Positions 1 to 13,391 of a stretch of DNA of 64,000 nt are shown in pieces. The notes under the pieces are model-generated. The model ran no database searches. It saw nothing but the letters and a program-made list of their open reading frames with translations, and was not told the DNA's origin. The stretch spans positions 63,488 to 127,487 of the forward strand of contig NW_003151770.1 in the NCBI RefSeq assembly GCF_000003605.2. Reading direction: 5' to 3'. This stretch comes from Saccoglossus kowalevskii (Eukaryota; Hemichordata; Enteropneusta; Harrimaniidae). The stretch's first letter is position 1, and each line of letters starts with the position of its first letter. The position numbers were made by a program, and so were the translations under genes.

Positions 1-445
1 ATGTTGCTGCAGTGCTGACAATTCAACCCATTTAGCAAAATAATTCTTGAGCAGCACAATTAACTGGTCAGGACTCTCAGAACTTTCAGGTTTAATTTCA
101 CGGAATCGCTTCCTGTACCCATCCTCTGTGAAATCGTATCTTGTCAACAACGCCACCTTCACACGATCATAGTCAACTGCATCAGTGTCGGACATCCTGG
201 AATATACTTCCAGTGCTCTACCAGTCAACAGCGCACTTCAATTTTGTGGCCCATCCATCTTTATGCCAACTCGCATTCGTTGCAAACTTCTCAAACTGCA
301 ATAAATAACTATCAAGTTCGTCCTTACCATCAACAAATGCAGGCAACTTTGGTGACCGTGCATCATTGACCACATTTCGTTGACCGCCATCCGCGTACAA
401 ATCAAATGAAAACTGCATTAATCTCCAACGTGAAACCCCTTTCAC
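1..445 (-). pseudogene. gag fossil of a Ty3/gypsy-type retroelement
   Basis: Read on the minus strand, this stretch encodes the core of a retroelement Gag of the SCAN-like kind found in Ty3/gypsy elements. Recognisable words include KLPAFVDGKDELDSYL and, nearer the window edge, YRKRFREIKP and SPDQLIVLL. Only the gag portion is visible, because the element runs off the left edge. It looks broken, with at least one or two breaks in this short stretch. Age cannot be judged without other copies. No LTR or pol region is seen inside the window. Confidence 0.7.
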
Positions 446-1339
446 CGTGAAACCCTTTTCACCGTAAAACCCCTTTTATCGTGGGAACACGCTTGACGAG
501 CACTGAGTGCTGGATCCAAAAGCTGTAGTACATTACTTTGGCATCATCACTGGTGGTATGGTTGTTGTTCAGTGCATTAAAAACGTCCCTCATGAAGAAG
601 CAGAATTATGAAGTGGATAAACCCCTATGATATCATATTTTATTGCTATGACATTGCCCATTCACTAAAGCAGGAAACAAGGGCTAAGCGAACACAGAGA
701 AAGATGGATGATGATGATGATGATGATGGCAGTAGTGCTTCTGACAGGTACTACAACAAGTGAATGAGCCACTCTCCATTGACAAGTCTACTCACAATTA
801 CGAGAGAACAGACACTATGACTCTGCTCCAAAAAAGATATATGGTCACCTGACACTGATATACTGGTGTTGATCAAAAATCCTGTAGCTCATGGATGACA
901 TGGTACATTCACCATGTACAAAATGTCATTAAATCAATATTTGTGAACATGTCAGTACAATTGGAAAGTAAGTAATTAGGAGATGAATTTGAAGGGTGAA
1001 ATGCCTCCTGTCACCAGAACAACATTGATGCTTCATATCTTATGTGCCAAATCTGTAGCTACAAGACACAAACGTTACACAACTACCTGTGCCCACCCCC
1101 TTGAACGTGAATGACTGGTAACTTATGAGGAATAATATGTCCCAAGGTGGTGTATGTACAATTCAGCACTAGTGGCTGTTCTGGAACTAATTAAATGTGG
1201 TTAACAGGGAACATGCTCCCCTGACTACGCTGTGCAAACTCCTTAGAAGTGACGTACTACTACAGAGTAGTTTTGTTTTTTAATTGCTTATAATATGTAT
1301 TGAGACAATTATGACGATCCTGCACTTAGAAATAGATCA

Positions 1340-1340
<1 letters not shown>

Positions 1341-1370
<30 letters not shown>
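1341..1370. repeat. (TAAA)n microsatellite
   Basis: About seven uninterrupted TAAA units. Confidence 0.9.
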
Positions 1371-4300
1371 GTCAGAAACTTTTAATAGTGCCGAATCACT
1401 CCAAGTCACTCAGTCACTACACAAGGACCAATCAAACCACCCAGGTAACCACTTCTGGAACTAAGATTAAATCCCGAATTGAAATTGTCTTCGAGGAGCA
1501 TGCAGTATGTCCCTGTAGAACGTGTATATTAACCAGAAGTCATCAATGAATTGCTAATATCCAAAATGTATTTACAAAAGGGTTAAATTAAAAGTAATAA
1601 TTTAAAGTACTGTTTAATAAACAGACATTGATAAATAGATATAAATGGCCCAGTACATATATAGAACTATGTAAAGTGTATTGGCCAGTATACAATAAGA
1701 GCTTTGTTTGTAACCGAGTCAACATTACAAACTAGAACGAATGTGCTTTTTACGTATAATAGCTGCCTTTATCACCAAGGAAACGATTCACTCAATATGT
1801 GATCAACCAGATACTCAGTCAGCAGCTTGGCAGAAGTGATTTTAAAAACAGGATTACTATTTTCGTGTTCAACTGCTCTTGATGAGCAATCAAGGTAAGT
1901 CCATGCGATAGTAATTGACTGAATGTTGATACACGGGACACTCGAACGATTAACAAAACAATGATCATTCTATTTGAAAAGGGATTAATATGTGAACTGA
2001 CCTTCAAGTCTTGTCCATTTTGTACGAGGATGCGGTCGTCGCCTCAGTAACATAATTGCATATGACACTGGTGGGACAAAACAGACGCCGATAAACTTGA
2101 GGAAACTAGGTTACCCAGGGTGAAGTTGCATATATTTTACACCTATAATCAGCATTGTATGTTAATAAAATGTCAACGTACGTAATACACTGAGTATCTT
2201 ATTACTTGAACTGATAGACCAAATCCCGCGACAGTGTAAATTCAGTCGAGCACTTGAGCCCATCATGATGTAATAGCTAAAGGTATCGTAGTTTCTTGGC
2301 CGTGACAGTAAACTAGACTTTCTATTTTTGGTACACATTCATCTCACTTTTCAGCTGTCCATCGTTGTGGTCCGTGGTCCGCGTCAATTTCTACTTTTTA
2401 ATTGAAAACCGCAGATATGATTGCTTTGATACTTGGATTTGTTCATTTCGTAATGATACCTTCAATTCCCTAATTTCGATGAATACTTTTGTATTTTTGG
2501 TAAAAATGCTATTTTCGACTTCTTCAAGAATGATTTCTTTGATATTACACATATTCATTACAATAAAACGTGTATTGCTAACAGTGGAGCTATCTCAGCC
2601 GAGAGGCTACTTGTTAAATATAAAATGCAGGAACAAGCTTATATGGATGTTAGAGGTATCAGCAATAGCTTACTTATTAACACGCCCTATACATAGCATA
2701 CATGCCTTTGAAATCCGGAAATAATAATAACGCGTACATAAATATCCCCCAAATGACGTGATAAATCTTGCAACAGGAAAAAGGCGAGCGAAATGCCTGA
2801 TTTGCACGACTCGTTGTATCGCCATTGACCGGAAGTAAAGTATCATGAACTGTGTGAGAGTTGGACGAGATCTCCTATCGAGGTTGTTCAGATCTTTGGC
2901 CATGACACTGATCTGGGTATTTAAGATAAATTTTCTATGGAGGATGTTCGAAAAAATAGAAATGAAATATTTATTTAAAATATTTTAAAAAAAGAACAAT
3001 TAAAAGCATCAAAAAACAAAACAAAAAAAAGCCCAATTAGATCTTATTTTAATCAGATTGTGCAATGAAAACTAAACGGTCCTTAAACGTGATTTCAGAA
3101 ATACCATTATAATCTTATAATCGTGAATAGATATCAGAATATATATTGTATATTCATTCGGCAATATAATTGTGCACATTGCGATTCATATGTGAAAAAA
3201 AGATGTCAGAAATTCAAAATAAGTCATAATTGAAAAAACACTGCAATTTGAGATAAACTGAGCCAATAAAGACCAGACTGCATTAAAAAATGTATATTCA
3301 ACCGTTAGAGCGACGCTGATTTATCTGTTGAATTTGGTGATAAAAATTGATAAGACGCCCATTGTGTATATTGTTCAACTATTTGATGTGTGTTCAAAGG
3401 TGGGTAAAGCCAACAAAATCAGCGGTCATCTGATAGGCACTGTATTCACTACAGCTACATAATACATAGTGTATTATCTTTTCATCACACTGCTTCTCAC
3501 AATCACATGAACAATTACAATACTAATTTGAATGATTTTTATAAGATGTTTGATAATTTCTACATAATAATCTAGAGAATTTGGGGTTGACACGTCATTT
3601 GTCATAATTAGAAAGCACTCTGAATCTGACGTTGACCACTCTAATGCATAATGGCCAGTAGATAGCAAAAAAAGTAAAATAGTAAAAAAGCCTATTGAAA
3701 TGTGAAGGAAAGTGGATACCGCAAAAGGAATTTACACAGACGTGCATGTTTTAACACATTCCAAAAACATTTTTCTTGTTGTAGTCTGTCGCTTCGACAA
3801 TAAACTGGATTGGCAACCGTGCAGTCTGTGTGTTTTGATGTTTATGCCAACTGATAGACAACTATATATTGCATGTACCTGGCATTTACTGCTTGGCGTT
3901 CTACAGTCGAGTGAGAAAATACGACGATTTGAACAGTGCAAACCTTTCCATCACATTTGGAATTTTATTATTTACTTTCATCCAGATATTAGTTACACTT
4001 GGGATTCTGACCAATTTTATCATTTATTAATAATATATAAACGTCATAAACGAAGTAGTTCTCATCAACAAATTGCCAGTTTAATTTTTAAAATCTAGCG
4101 TATGCGATTTCACGGTTTCCAATTTATTATGAATTGTTCTACAAATATCTACCAAGAGCGTGCGTGTCATTAAAAAAATACACTTCTAGCGTACACATCC
4201 GGCAGGGCATCTAGTGTCGAAGAAGATAAGAAAATCTGATGCAAAATCATTAGAGGTTCAAGCAAACTTGACTTGCTCCCCTATTATTATCATTCTGATT

Positions 4301-6190
4301 TACTTCTTCCGCCGTTTTTCAGCAGCTTGTCCCAGAGAGCCTCGCAACCGATGCTAATAGAAGCTGACCTTTAATTGACCATTCTTTGGATATTGTGATG
4401 GGTCCATTATTTTGACAGCTACGTGACAAGCCATAAATAATTTGTCAAACTTACATGTGCTTACACAAGGTCTACACCTCTAAGTTTTTATAGGCTTACA
4501 GTGGGCGCAAGATCTTTATATACACCTAACTCCCGCACCTGGTAGTAACATTGTAACACTTTCCTAACATTGTAACACTTTCCTAGACGATCCAAGTGGC
4601 CGTTAAAGACGAAATACGATTAGTTACTCGCCTACTCGCCTAACAGTTCATCAAAAAACGGACCAGAGTTTCAATTGGAAAACAATCGGAAAGAGATTAT
4701 TCGCCTCTCCTTAGGACTCATCGGAGTCGGTATTTTCTCTTTTATTTCTCCTTGGCCTGGCAGCTATTCTTCGTCACTGTCATTGGAGAGAGACTTTATT
4801 GGAGAGTCTGCAAAAGAAAAATTACATAATTTGCGCCATAGTATCCAATTCAGTATATTCGACGTTGGCCTCTCAAACTAAAACTATATGACATTAAAAT
4901 AGCTATTAAGAAAATGTAATAGGGTGTAATCAATAAATGAATGAATATACTAATGAATAGTATTATGGAAAAACCTTTTAGCAGTTCATATACAACTTCA
5001 CAACTATCAGCTACGTTCTGCACTTCGGAAAATGTCGCTGAAATTCTGTTCTGTCTCTGTGTGGTCTGTCTTTGGTTGGCAAACTATTTACATTGCTATT
5101 GTATGCTTTGCGCAGTATACTGATATCACTAAGTAGTTCAAATTTACCCGCCTTGCATCGTGCACTGTATTTCTCCGGGAAAGCAGCTTGTATTCTGGGT
5201 ACGAAAACGGACATGGCACGCTCTGAAAGATCTCTGTTAGATTCTGAATGAACCCGACTTGGTACTGTTAAACAACCCTTCGTGAGTATAACCTGTATAT
5301 GGGGGTACATCGAAAACCTGCGGTGTTGAAGTTCAGACTGATAATGTTATGGAGATCCCTTGACCATTTTCGTCAGCTAGCCTTGTTAAGTCACTTCCGA
5401 TAAAACGTTCAAATTCACTACATGTGAATCATGCATTTAGAATATTGTTGCAAAACACCAGATCTGAAGGATATTTGAAACTCGTATACGGTGACAGTGT
5501 GGAGGTAAAAAGTAAAAGTAGAAGATTGCAGGAAAAGACTGCATGGGTATATATAAACCCATTAGACGCAATGAAATATCAACGAACTACCAATTAATGG
5601 TATTTACATTTATCACTTATTGTTAAATATTCAATCCCATTTTGATGTTATATTATAATTCCACAAAGTGTCACACAGCAATGCAATAGTTCAACTACGC
5701 CGTCCCTTATGGCCACACATCAATGTCATTTCGCATTCGGTGTTTGATATTGATTTATCAAGTTCTCATGAAAGTGTTTGGAGATGTTGCAAACCCCTCG
5801 CGGATCGGTAATTGCCTACCAGGTGCGGGATTTCTGAACACCCTTTTAATGGGTACAAAGTTTCCGTTTGTTTCTTTTCACAAACAGTCATTTCCGGACA
5901 TGACATATACACACATTCGGTGATCAGAACACATCACCAAGGAAACGGTTGTAAGTATATCTCCACCATATATATACTTAGTATGCTTTATACAATACAA
6001 CCATTATGATATACACTTAGGTCTTTACTGTAACCAAGTCAACATTCACACCGAGTTGGAATGTAATTTGTCAGCAGTACACAATTGCGTTCATGCCACA
6101 GCTATGAATTCCTTGGTTACTTAGTCGTGACAACATTCTGACATCTGGCACGGTACTGTAAGTAAAAACGGAATACATATTTTACACAAT

Positions 6191-6211
6191 GAGAAAGAAA
6201 GAAAGAAAGAA
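6191..6211. repeat. (GAAA)n microsatellite
   Basis: A short run of GAAA units. Confidence 0.8.
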
Positions 6212-7407
6212 GACATGCAAGGTGACATTTACAATGACTAGGCGTAAAATATAATTCCTTGTTGCATATTACATAATGCAATGATTAAATATGTGTAATA
6301 ATCTCTACATTGCCTGACACATCGAATTGGCTGCACTGCGTTCGATTGACATATTGCACTACTGTAGTTGATTACTTGTCATCAACAAATGGCTTTCAAT
6401 ACGCTTCTTCCCACCGGTATTTCATACCTTATGACGTTGAATGGATTTGAAATATGATGTAGGATTAACATTATTGAAATGTTTTGATATAATTTGACAC
6501 ATTTAGTCGCTATACAAGGCACGTCATTGGGAATACTATGTCAGTCTCCAATGGTGAAAATGATGCTAGTATAAGTTGATGGAATGTAATGTACATTCAA
6601 TTACTCATTGCAATCTAGTGTCAATTATTTCAATCTGCTAACGTGTTATATCCCTTCATCTTACCCTAGAGTAGTGAAATCATTCTATATATATATATAT
6701 GTAGCAGAAACTGTTACTGCTTAAAAATGTAATAGCTCCCACTTAAAGCAAACTACAACTTCAACTTCTTATGAACCAACATATTACAGCATCACATACA
6801 GTGAACACGACTTTGTTTCATATAATACAATAACCCCGACATTCGCATTAATGATATTCAAATTAAAATCACTTTTCACGACAACGAGCTGGGATAGAAG
6901 TGACATCATTATACTACATTGCCCTCAACACTACATAATTCCATAAATCAAGCAGTATCATTCCCTATTCTCAAACTCCCATGTACATCAAGAGAACTTA
7001 ACACAATGCCACCGACGTCTATTAAACAATAATTAAATCATTCAATCACAAAAATACTTAACACCATATTTACTCGCAAATTAATTACACTGACTATTAT
7101 CTCGAAGCCATCGATAATAGCCCTAATAAATGGCTATTATACAATCTATCTACCAGTCACTGGGTTATGTATATATATCTATATTTAGGTCAGACCCAAA
7201 GTCACTGTTTAGTGGTGGAAATGAACAAGTTGGCGTTAGTGTTTTATCAAGGCAAAATTTAATGTCAATAAATAGTAAGGACAAGCAAGGACTAATATGA
7301 ATCTTACGCGTTGTATGGTCATATTTCGTGTCGTTAATTCTTAAACTAAACTAATATTGTTCTCATACAATTTTGTTTTCTTCTTATGCATTTCTTTGTC
7401 ATTGGAG

Positions 7408-7866
7408 ATGGACTTCAACCAGGAAAAAGTTCAAAGTGACTTTATGCAGTATATTAGCTCTCATTACTATGACATAAATAAGTTGTGCGATATATGTGCA
7501 AAAATGTATCCCGAAATTATCACCAAGGAAGAAATAAAGTCAATAAAAGTGAGTATATTCAGTGTTTATTTAGGAATAGCATTTAATTTATACTATTCAT
7601 TAGTATAATATCTCAATTTTTACATATTTTAACATGTTTCATGGTTTTGAACAGCCCATAGTCTGACAATACAAATATAAAAACAATTACTTTTAAGCTG
7701 ATATATTATTTATACGTGTAATATGTGCAATATTTATTGTAACAGGGAAGACAAATACACCAACGTCCATGGTATATACTCAATCTGTTTAAGAAAACTT
7801 CGAATTGGTGTACGAAAATAGCAAATGTATTAAAAGAAATCAATGAAACGAATTCAGTGACCTCAG
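7408..7866 (+). CDS. Exons 1-2: CARD-like death-fold domain
   Basis: Exon 1 (7408-7548, 47 codons, phase 0 end) and exon 2 (7746-7866, phase 1 end) encode an all-helical segment of 87 residues. The pattern ITKEEIKSIK, followed by a spacer, ILNLFKKTSNW and IANVLKEI, matches the usual CARD order: helix 3-4 acidic 'xEEIxxI', a hydrophobic helix 4 and a tryptophan-led helix 5. The donor after ATAAAA is GTGAGT and the acceptor before GGAAGA is AACAG. It could instead be another death-fold class (DD, DED). No family-specific catalytic or binding residue settles this. Confidence 0.5.
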
Positions 7867-10800
7867 GTGAGTATGAAACACACTCTGTGATTTGTTGTTG
7901 TTCCAAAACATCGCTGCAATATTATACGCATATCCATCATGTATCAATTCCAATTATAATTATGTTTTTAGTTTATATACAACCAGCCACAGTTATGGAT
8001 TCAGAGTTTTCAATATTAGGTCAATGATAGGTTTTTGGAACCTTCTTAAATTTGATTGAAATATTATCGCACAAGGAATAAACGTTTTATTTTGTATATG
8101 GGAGATGTTTACCGCTTAAATCAGAAACACTAATTTAATACATTGAAGATTAATGTATGGTAAAGTCCATTTCCTAAAATTTATGAATATTATGAAGTTA
8201 TTACAAGACTACCTCAAAGTATGCACGAAGACAGTACAGCTGGAGCATCGACCGACGCGCATATACATCTTTTCCTTTCAAGGATACATCATGGGAATGC
8301 CGAAATCCAAAAAGTTTAGAACAGAATCAGCGAACTTCTTTGTGTGGGGTCCGGTAAAATGCCGATGACAGCCATGTTTGTTTTTATTATTAGAGGACGC
8401 TTACGCGCGTAAGCATTCCATACTTGGAATTTGTATTCCCTTATATGATAGGATGAAAATACCCCGTAAAATTATGGCACGCTGTAACTTGGCGTTACTG
8501 TGACAGATGTATAATAATACTTTATAAGGTGAAATTATGTTAATGTTACAGGTACTCTTATAAAAAAGGTGTTTGGGAAAGATGCAGAAAGAGTCCAAGG
8601 TGAGAATAGAGACTGAATTTCTTATTGATTGGATTTGAGATGTGACACTGGCATAATGTTGATGTTTCTACATAAAACATACAGTTAAAATTTAATTCAA
8701 ATAAAAAATCATTTCATATCACCTGTTCATGAGTTTCACACTAGGTGAAATATTTATTATTTATTGACATAATTCTTATTTTGTTTATATCAGGTCCATG
8801 TCACATTACAGTTGAATGGATTATAGCCTTGTCCAAAAACAGCCGTTATATCTGTTCGCATCTTTTCAAAATATACGAATAAGTGATAACGAATGTCGCT
8901 GATGTGAGATATTGTTTGAATGTTGTTTATATTTCACAGATTCTGCTGTTCATTTTAGGACTAAAAAGACCAAAAGCAAAGTAAATATTAAAGGTAAGAT
9001 AAGGCTAAAGTTGATTACAATGTTACATTGGATAATTCACATTGTGAAATTGCGTTCACTGGTGTCTAGGTACTGCTGTACGACGCAACTAATTAGAACG
9101 CGTTCAAGGCCAAGGCTATATGTTGGTGAGGTGAGGTGAGAGGTGAGAAGGTGAGAAGATCGGCATTGTGGTCAATGCAAATAGTGTCTTTATTTCATTG
9201 TTTACAGGTACTCAGAGAAATGGTGAAAGGTCAGAATGTGTGATGTTTACTGATGTAACGAAAAAACATTGTTTTTCATTTCGAATTTTTGCGTGTAATA
9301 TTTGTATCTGTAAACAATGGGTTTGTTTGAATTCGACAATGGCTTTAACGGCGAATAAAGCTATATTAAACTACGAGGTTGATGTTTCATTCGAGAAATG
9401 ATCACTGCACTGCAATGATCACTGAATAAAACACGCGGTCGGAGTGTTTGATTGATTTATTTTGATTATTTCTTCCCTGAAATGTATCACTACCGGCATT
9501 TATTTTGTTCTGCTGACTATGGTTTGGATGTAAACATTTGCAATGATACACTATGTGCAATTGTTTTCACTTCTTACAGGTATTACAGAACCATGCAAGC
9601 CATTGGAAGATACAGAGCGAGCTGAAGGTCTGAGTTTAGAATCCTTTGTTATATCTATTTGTAAATGTTAGTCAGTATTTAATTTGAAATGAAAGGTGTG
9701 ATTATCTCGTATTTACAGGTACCCAGAAACATGCAGAAAAGGTTGCAGGCCAAAATACAATTTCTTATATTGTTTTGTTGATAAATGTGTGACAATATAT
9801 TGTCATAGTGACGATCATAATGTACAATCCGAGGCCAGGATGACTGTGGATATTTCAATATTAGAGATGGAATGAAATTAACATGTAATCGTATTCATAT
9901 ATAGAATTGCAATTTAACTGATTGTATTTAAACTGCAATTAAATCTATGTATATGTATATATAGCATTGCAATTTAATTAAACTTCAATTAACTTATGAA
10001 AACACGCAAGTACTAGTACATCGTGTCTGCTTGATTAAGATATACTATTGCAACAATAGACATTATAAATTGTAATCAAATTGACAGGTACTGCTGTACC
10101 ACGCGAATCAATGGAAAATAAAAAAACAGTTGAAGGTAATAATGTATATTTATTATGCTGTAGTGTGGTGCTTACACAGTGATATTTATAATTCAATTAT
10201 TCTGTTGTACTACGATGTGTCTTTTTATACATATATGTTTATGTAAGTCATTGCAGTACAAATATTGCAAGGTCTGAGTTTAGATTTTTTGTTGTGGCGT
10301 GGTGCACGCTGTTTCTAAAATAGTGTTATACATAAAATAGTGTTATAAAAAAATGTACTTATTTCGTATTTACAGGTACTCAGAAACATGCAGAAAAGGT
10401 TGAAGGTTAGAAATACAATTTCTTTTGTTGTTTTGTTGATAAATGTGTGACAATATGTTGTCATAGTGACGATCATAATGTACAATCCGAGGCCAGGATG
10501 CCTGTGGATAATTCAATATTGGAGATATGTTAATGAGATGGAATTTAAATAACATTTAATCGTAATCATATATAGAATTGCAATTTAACTGATTTTAATT
10601 AAACTGAAATTAAATCACGCACGTGCGACAATACACGAAACAGATTGTGTTCAATTTTACAGACACTGCTGTACCACGCGAAGCATTGGAAAATAAAGAA
10701 CTAGTTGAAGGTAATAATATATATTTATTATGCTGTAGCGTGGTGCTTACACAATGACATTTATAGTTGAATTATTCTGTTGTACTACGATGTGTATTTT

Positions 10801-12714
10801 TTGCATATATGTTTATGTAAGTCATTGCTGTACAAATACTGTGCATGCAGAAAACGATGAACGTAAAAATCACGATTTCCCGTGTTCTTTTGTTGAATAA
10901 TTATGACAAATTACTGACATTACTATGATTGCAATGTACACAAATAATTCGGTCAGAATTAATTACTTGTATTTTTCTTCACAAAGGATATTATCACTTT
11001 TGTTTTACAGATACTGCTATACCAATACAGTCCCAGAAACACGCAGCAAATAGTAAGAAATTAGCCTTATTTTTATGTGACCATGCTTAAATTGTAATGT
11101 AGCAGACATAATTAAGTTTGTAATTAGTTTATGAATAATCTTGTTTCCCGACTGCACGTTAGCATCGCGTATACATCGACCACGTGTATATGCAGCACAT
11201 AATAAATCAGCTGGTCTCAACGTGTCATTGATGTTGTTGAGAAGGTTAATTAAATCAGTGAAGTGGATAAACAACAGAACGTGTATGTAGCAGAAATGGT
11301 TAGAATTACAGCCAGTGTATATGTCTAGGTAACGCAATGGATGACGGGAATTGTTGTGTGATACGCCCTCGCAACACCTCTTTACCCCGTTGGGTATACA
11401 TATTGTCTCCTATTGTAGTGCGGTTCACATATTCAGCCCACTTAGTCTGGAGATCACTACCAATATTCTGCAATATCAACTTTGTTTTATATATATTTAA
11501 GATTCAGGTATGTTTGAATACATAAAGAATGCATTCAAAGAACAGGCCCAGAATTTCGATGCAGTACACCAGAAGTTCGATGAAGTACAAAAGAATATTG
11601 ATACAGTACGACAAGAAATAAAAGGTGATTTGAAATCCATTAAAGAATCATTTCACAAAGATGTGAGCAGACTGGAAACAATGTTGGAGCAGAATATGTT
11701 GTCTGTGGAGAAACAATTTGCTGATTTCAAGAAGGGTAAGATGCTTTCCAGAAATCATTCTCGAATAAAAATATATTTAATTTTAGCTTTATGGGTTCCA
11801 TTCATGCATGAGTCGCAATATTGAAATCATCCAAAATTACTACATATAATTCAATAGGAAATCTGACAAATGTGTTTAAATTGCTATCACCATTAACCAA
11901 TCGAATTCAACCTTCGTTCAATGCAGATTTCAATTTAGCATGTTCAATAGACATGTGTGTTTTTACAGTTTATCTTAATTAATTTTTGCCAGATACTTCA
12001 CTGGGACAAGCCGAAATACAAGCTTGTGTTTCAGAAATGATGGAAAAATACGCACAACTGATAAAACAATTCGATAGTATAAAAGGAAGGATTGATGAAC
12101 TTGAAAAGGATCAGGGTTAGTGAATATTTATACAAATCACGTAAATTTCAGAGCTTAATTGCAATTTGTTTATAAAGTGGTTCTATCGGATACGTTAGTC
12201 AATTTATACTAGAGATGTTTATTGCATACAATCAAACATACTATCACGTGCATGGGTGGAAACAATGATACTACCAATGGCATTGTGGTCGATACAGTAA
12301 CTTCCACTAGGATACGTTAGTTATTCTAGTGTTTCTTTCAGCAGCTTCTGAAATTGATATAACCAAACAAATCGTTGCGCAGCTAAAAACCATAAATAAA
12401 AAACTAGAGAGTAAGGACGAACTATGCACGGAAATAGAAAAGCTGAGACAGAAAGTAGAAGAACTGCAGTTAGTAATTATGAATAACTGCAGTGAGTTGC
12501 ACAAACGTCTGGATACATTGACATTAGATGAAAAAGATGAAGGTAGGCTTCATTTTATGACATAACCAAACCAATTAATTATTATATCTACCCACTAAGC
12601 GTAACAAACTTGTTTGTGAAGTTATAAATAGACTGTTTTTTTCCAATTTAATTTGCAGCACCTCAGAGGGATTCTAAACCAATTCAGGAATCAGACATAA
12701 ACTTCAACACTTAA
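7408..12714 (+). CDS. CARD-like domain plus coiled-coil protein, multi-exon gene
   Basis: I assembled this gene from GT-AG borders and matching phases. Exons: 7408-7548, 7746-7866, 8552-8599, 8940-8993, 9580-9627, 10088-10135, 10376-10405, 10663-10710, 11011-11052, 11508-11735, 11993-12115, 12342-12542, 12659-12714. The sum is 1188 nt, 395 codons plus a TAA stop. The start is the first in-frame ATG (MDFNQEKV). Residues 1-87 look like a death-fold domain, most like a CARD. About 110 residues of low-complexity, charged linker follow from mini-exons. Then come about 200 residues of heptad-rich coiled coil and a short polar end (SDINFNT). There is no signal peptide or membrane segment, so it is probably cytosolic. 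By analogy with CARD-coiled-coil adaptors it may self-assemble in a signalling complex, but that is inference. The mini-exon set actually used is uncertain, since decayed or optional copies lie between them. Confidence 0.65.
8190..8530 (+). repeat. Dispersed repeat family B, copy lacking half of the hairpin
   Basis: It has only the left arm (ttattacaagactacctcaaagtatgcac) and then joins directly to the body at tatacatcttttcc. It lies in the intron before the first mini-exon of the CARD-like gene. Confidence 0.75.
8552..11052 (+). CDS. Mini-exon cluster of the CARD-like gene
   Basis: Seven short exons of 30 to 54 nt, all phase 1-1 and therefore skippable without frame loss: 8552-8599, 8940-8993, 9580-9627, 10088-10135, 10376-10405, 10663-10710, 11011-11052. 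They fall into related types. The 'TAVPRE..ENK' type is at 10088 and 10663. The 'TQKHAEKVE' type is at 10376, with a copy at 9719 whose donor reads GC-CAAA. The exon at 11011 joins both words (TAIPIQ then SQKHAA). Unusable copies are seen near 9071 (in-frame stop), 9207 (unclear donor), 10253-10271 and 10840. The introns around the copies are also alike, which shows segmental tandem duplication. Confidence 0.6.
11508..12714 (+). CDS. Coiled-coil and terminal exons of the CARD-like gene
   Basis: Exons 11508-11735 (76 codons), 11993-12115, 12342-12542 and 12659-12714 are all in phase 1, and the last ends in TAA. The first three are heptad-rich, with segments such as FDEVQKNIDTVRQEIKGDL, QLIKQFDSIKGRIDELEK and IEKLRQKVEELQLVI. 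They form an almost continuous coiled coil of about 180 residues, as expected for a dimer or trimer. The last exon is a short polar tail. Acceptors (TTCAG, GCCAG, TTTCAG, TGCAG) and donors (GGGTAAG, GGTTAG, GGTAGG) are all readable. Confidence 0.65.
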
Positions 12715-13391
12715 GTAATCACATGGAAAAGATGGACAGTATTATGGACAGAAAACAGTTCATAGACTTGAAATGAAGCGTCAAAAGTAAATGGACAACG
12801 ATAAATGTATGATTGGAAGTGCCAAGCCCAGCTTTGGTACACCCCCATGTAATCCTATTTCTCTCCATTGTTTTTGTTTTGGCATTTTTTTTTTAGAAAC
12901 CGTTGTATGTGATGATATCATTTTTTTTTATTGTTGGGAACCATTTTTAATTGCGATTGTTTGTAATGGAATGTGGATCAGACCTAAAGGCACTGGACAT
13001 TATTAGACATTAGTGGCAGTGTGTTGGCGTTTCTGAGATTAGTGATTTCAACATATTAAGAAATCGCCAGGTCAAGGCTTTTTATTTCATACATGCAATC
13101 AGGTTAGACTAATTCGCAACTAATATTGCCTCACAATGTATTGATCATTGTGTGTGAACTGTGTGATATATAAGTAGTGTTCTTGTTCAATTGCAGTTTT
13201 TACCCGCTCGTTTGGTATTTTTAAAAGTCGGCTTTGCATTCTGTGTGTTGTACGCTTTATATTGATCTAAATATCCTGTTATATAAATAATTGTAGTCAT
13301 TGCTTGATTGAGGCCTTCGTACTGAACGCGTTATATATTCTAATCAAAGAGGTCTTAGTTGTATAAAATAACTGTTGTATTGATAAATAAA
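12715..13391 (+). other. Probable 3' UTR of the CARD-like gene
   Basis: This is non-coding sequence after the TAA stop. The first clear AATAAA hexamer downstream is at 13386-13391, inside a gataaataaattg context. This is inferred from position and the signal only. Confidence 0.35.

Larger units (their letters stand above)
446..7407. other. AT-rich stretch without a recognised gene
   Basis: No exon that I can support lies here. It contains simple repeats (a GAT run at 707-728, a TAAA run at 1341-1370, a GAAA run at 6191-6211, a TA run at 6685-6700). A weakly similar pair of segments at about 1700-1770 and 6020-6090 shares the words gtaacc-agtcaacatt and looks like an old dispersed repeat. A 99-residue ORF at 5011-5310 (minus) has a coding-like composition but no family I recognise. 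The last few hundred bases should hold the promoter and any 5' UTR of the gene starting at 7408, but I see no convincing core promoter. Confidence 0.4.
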
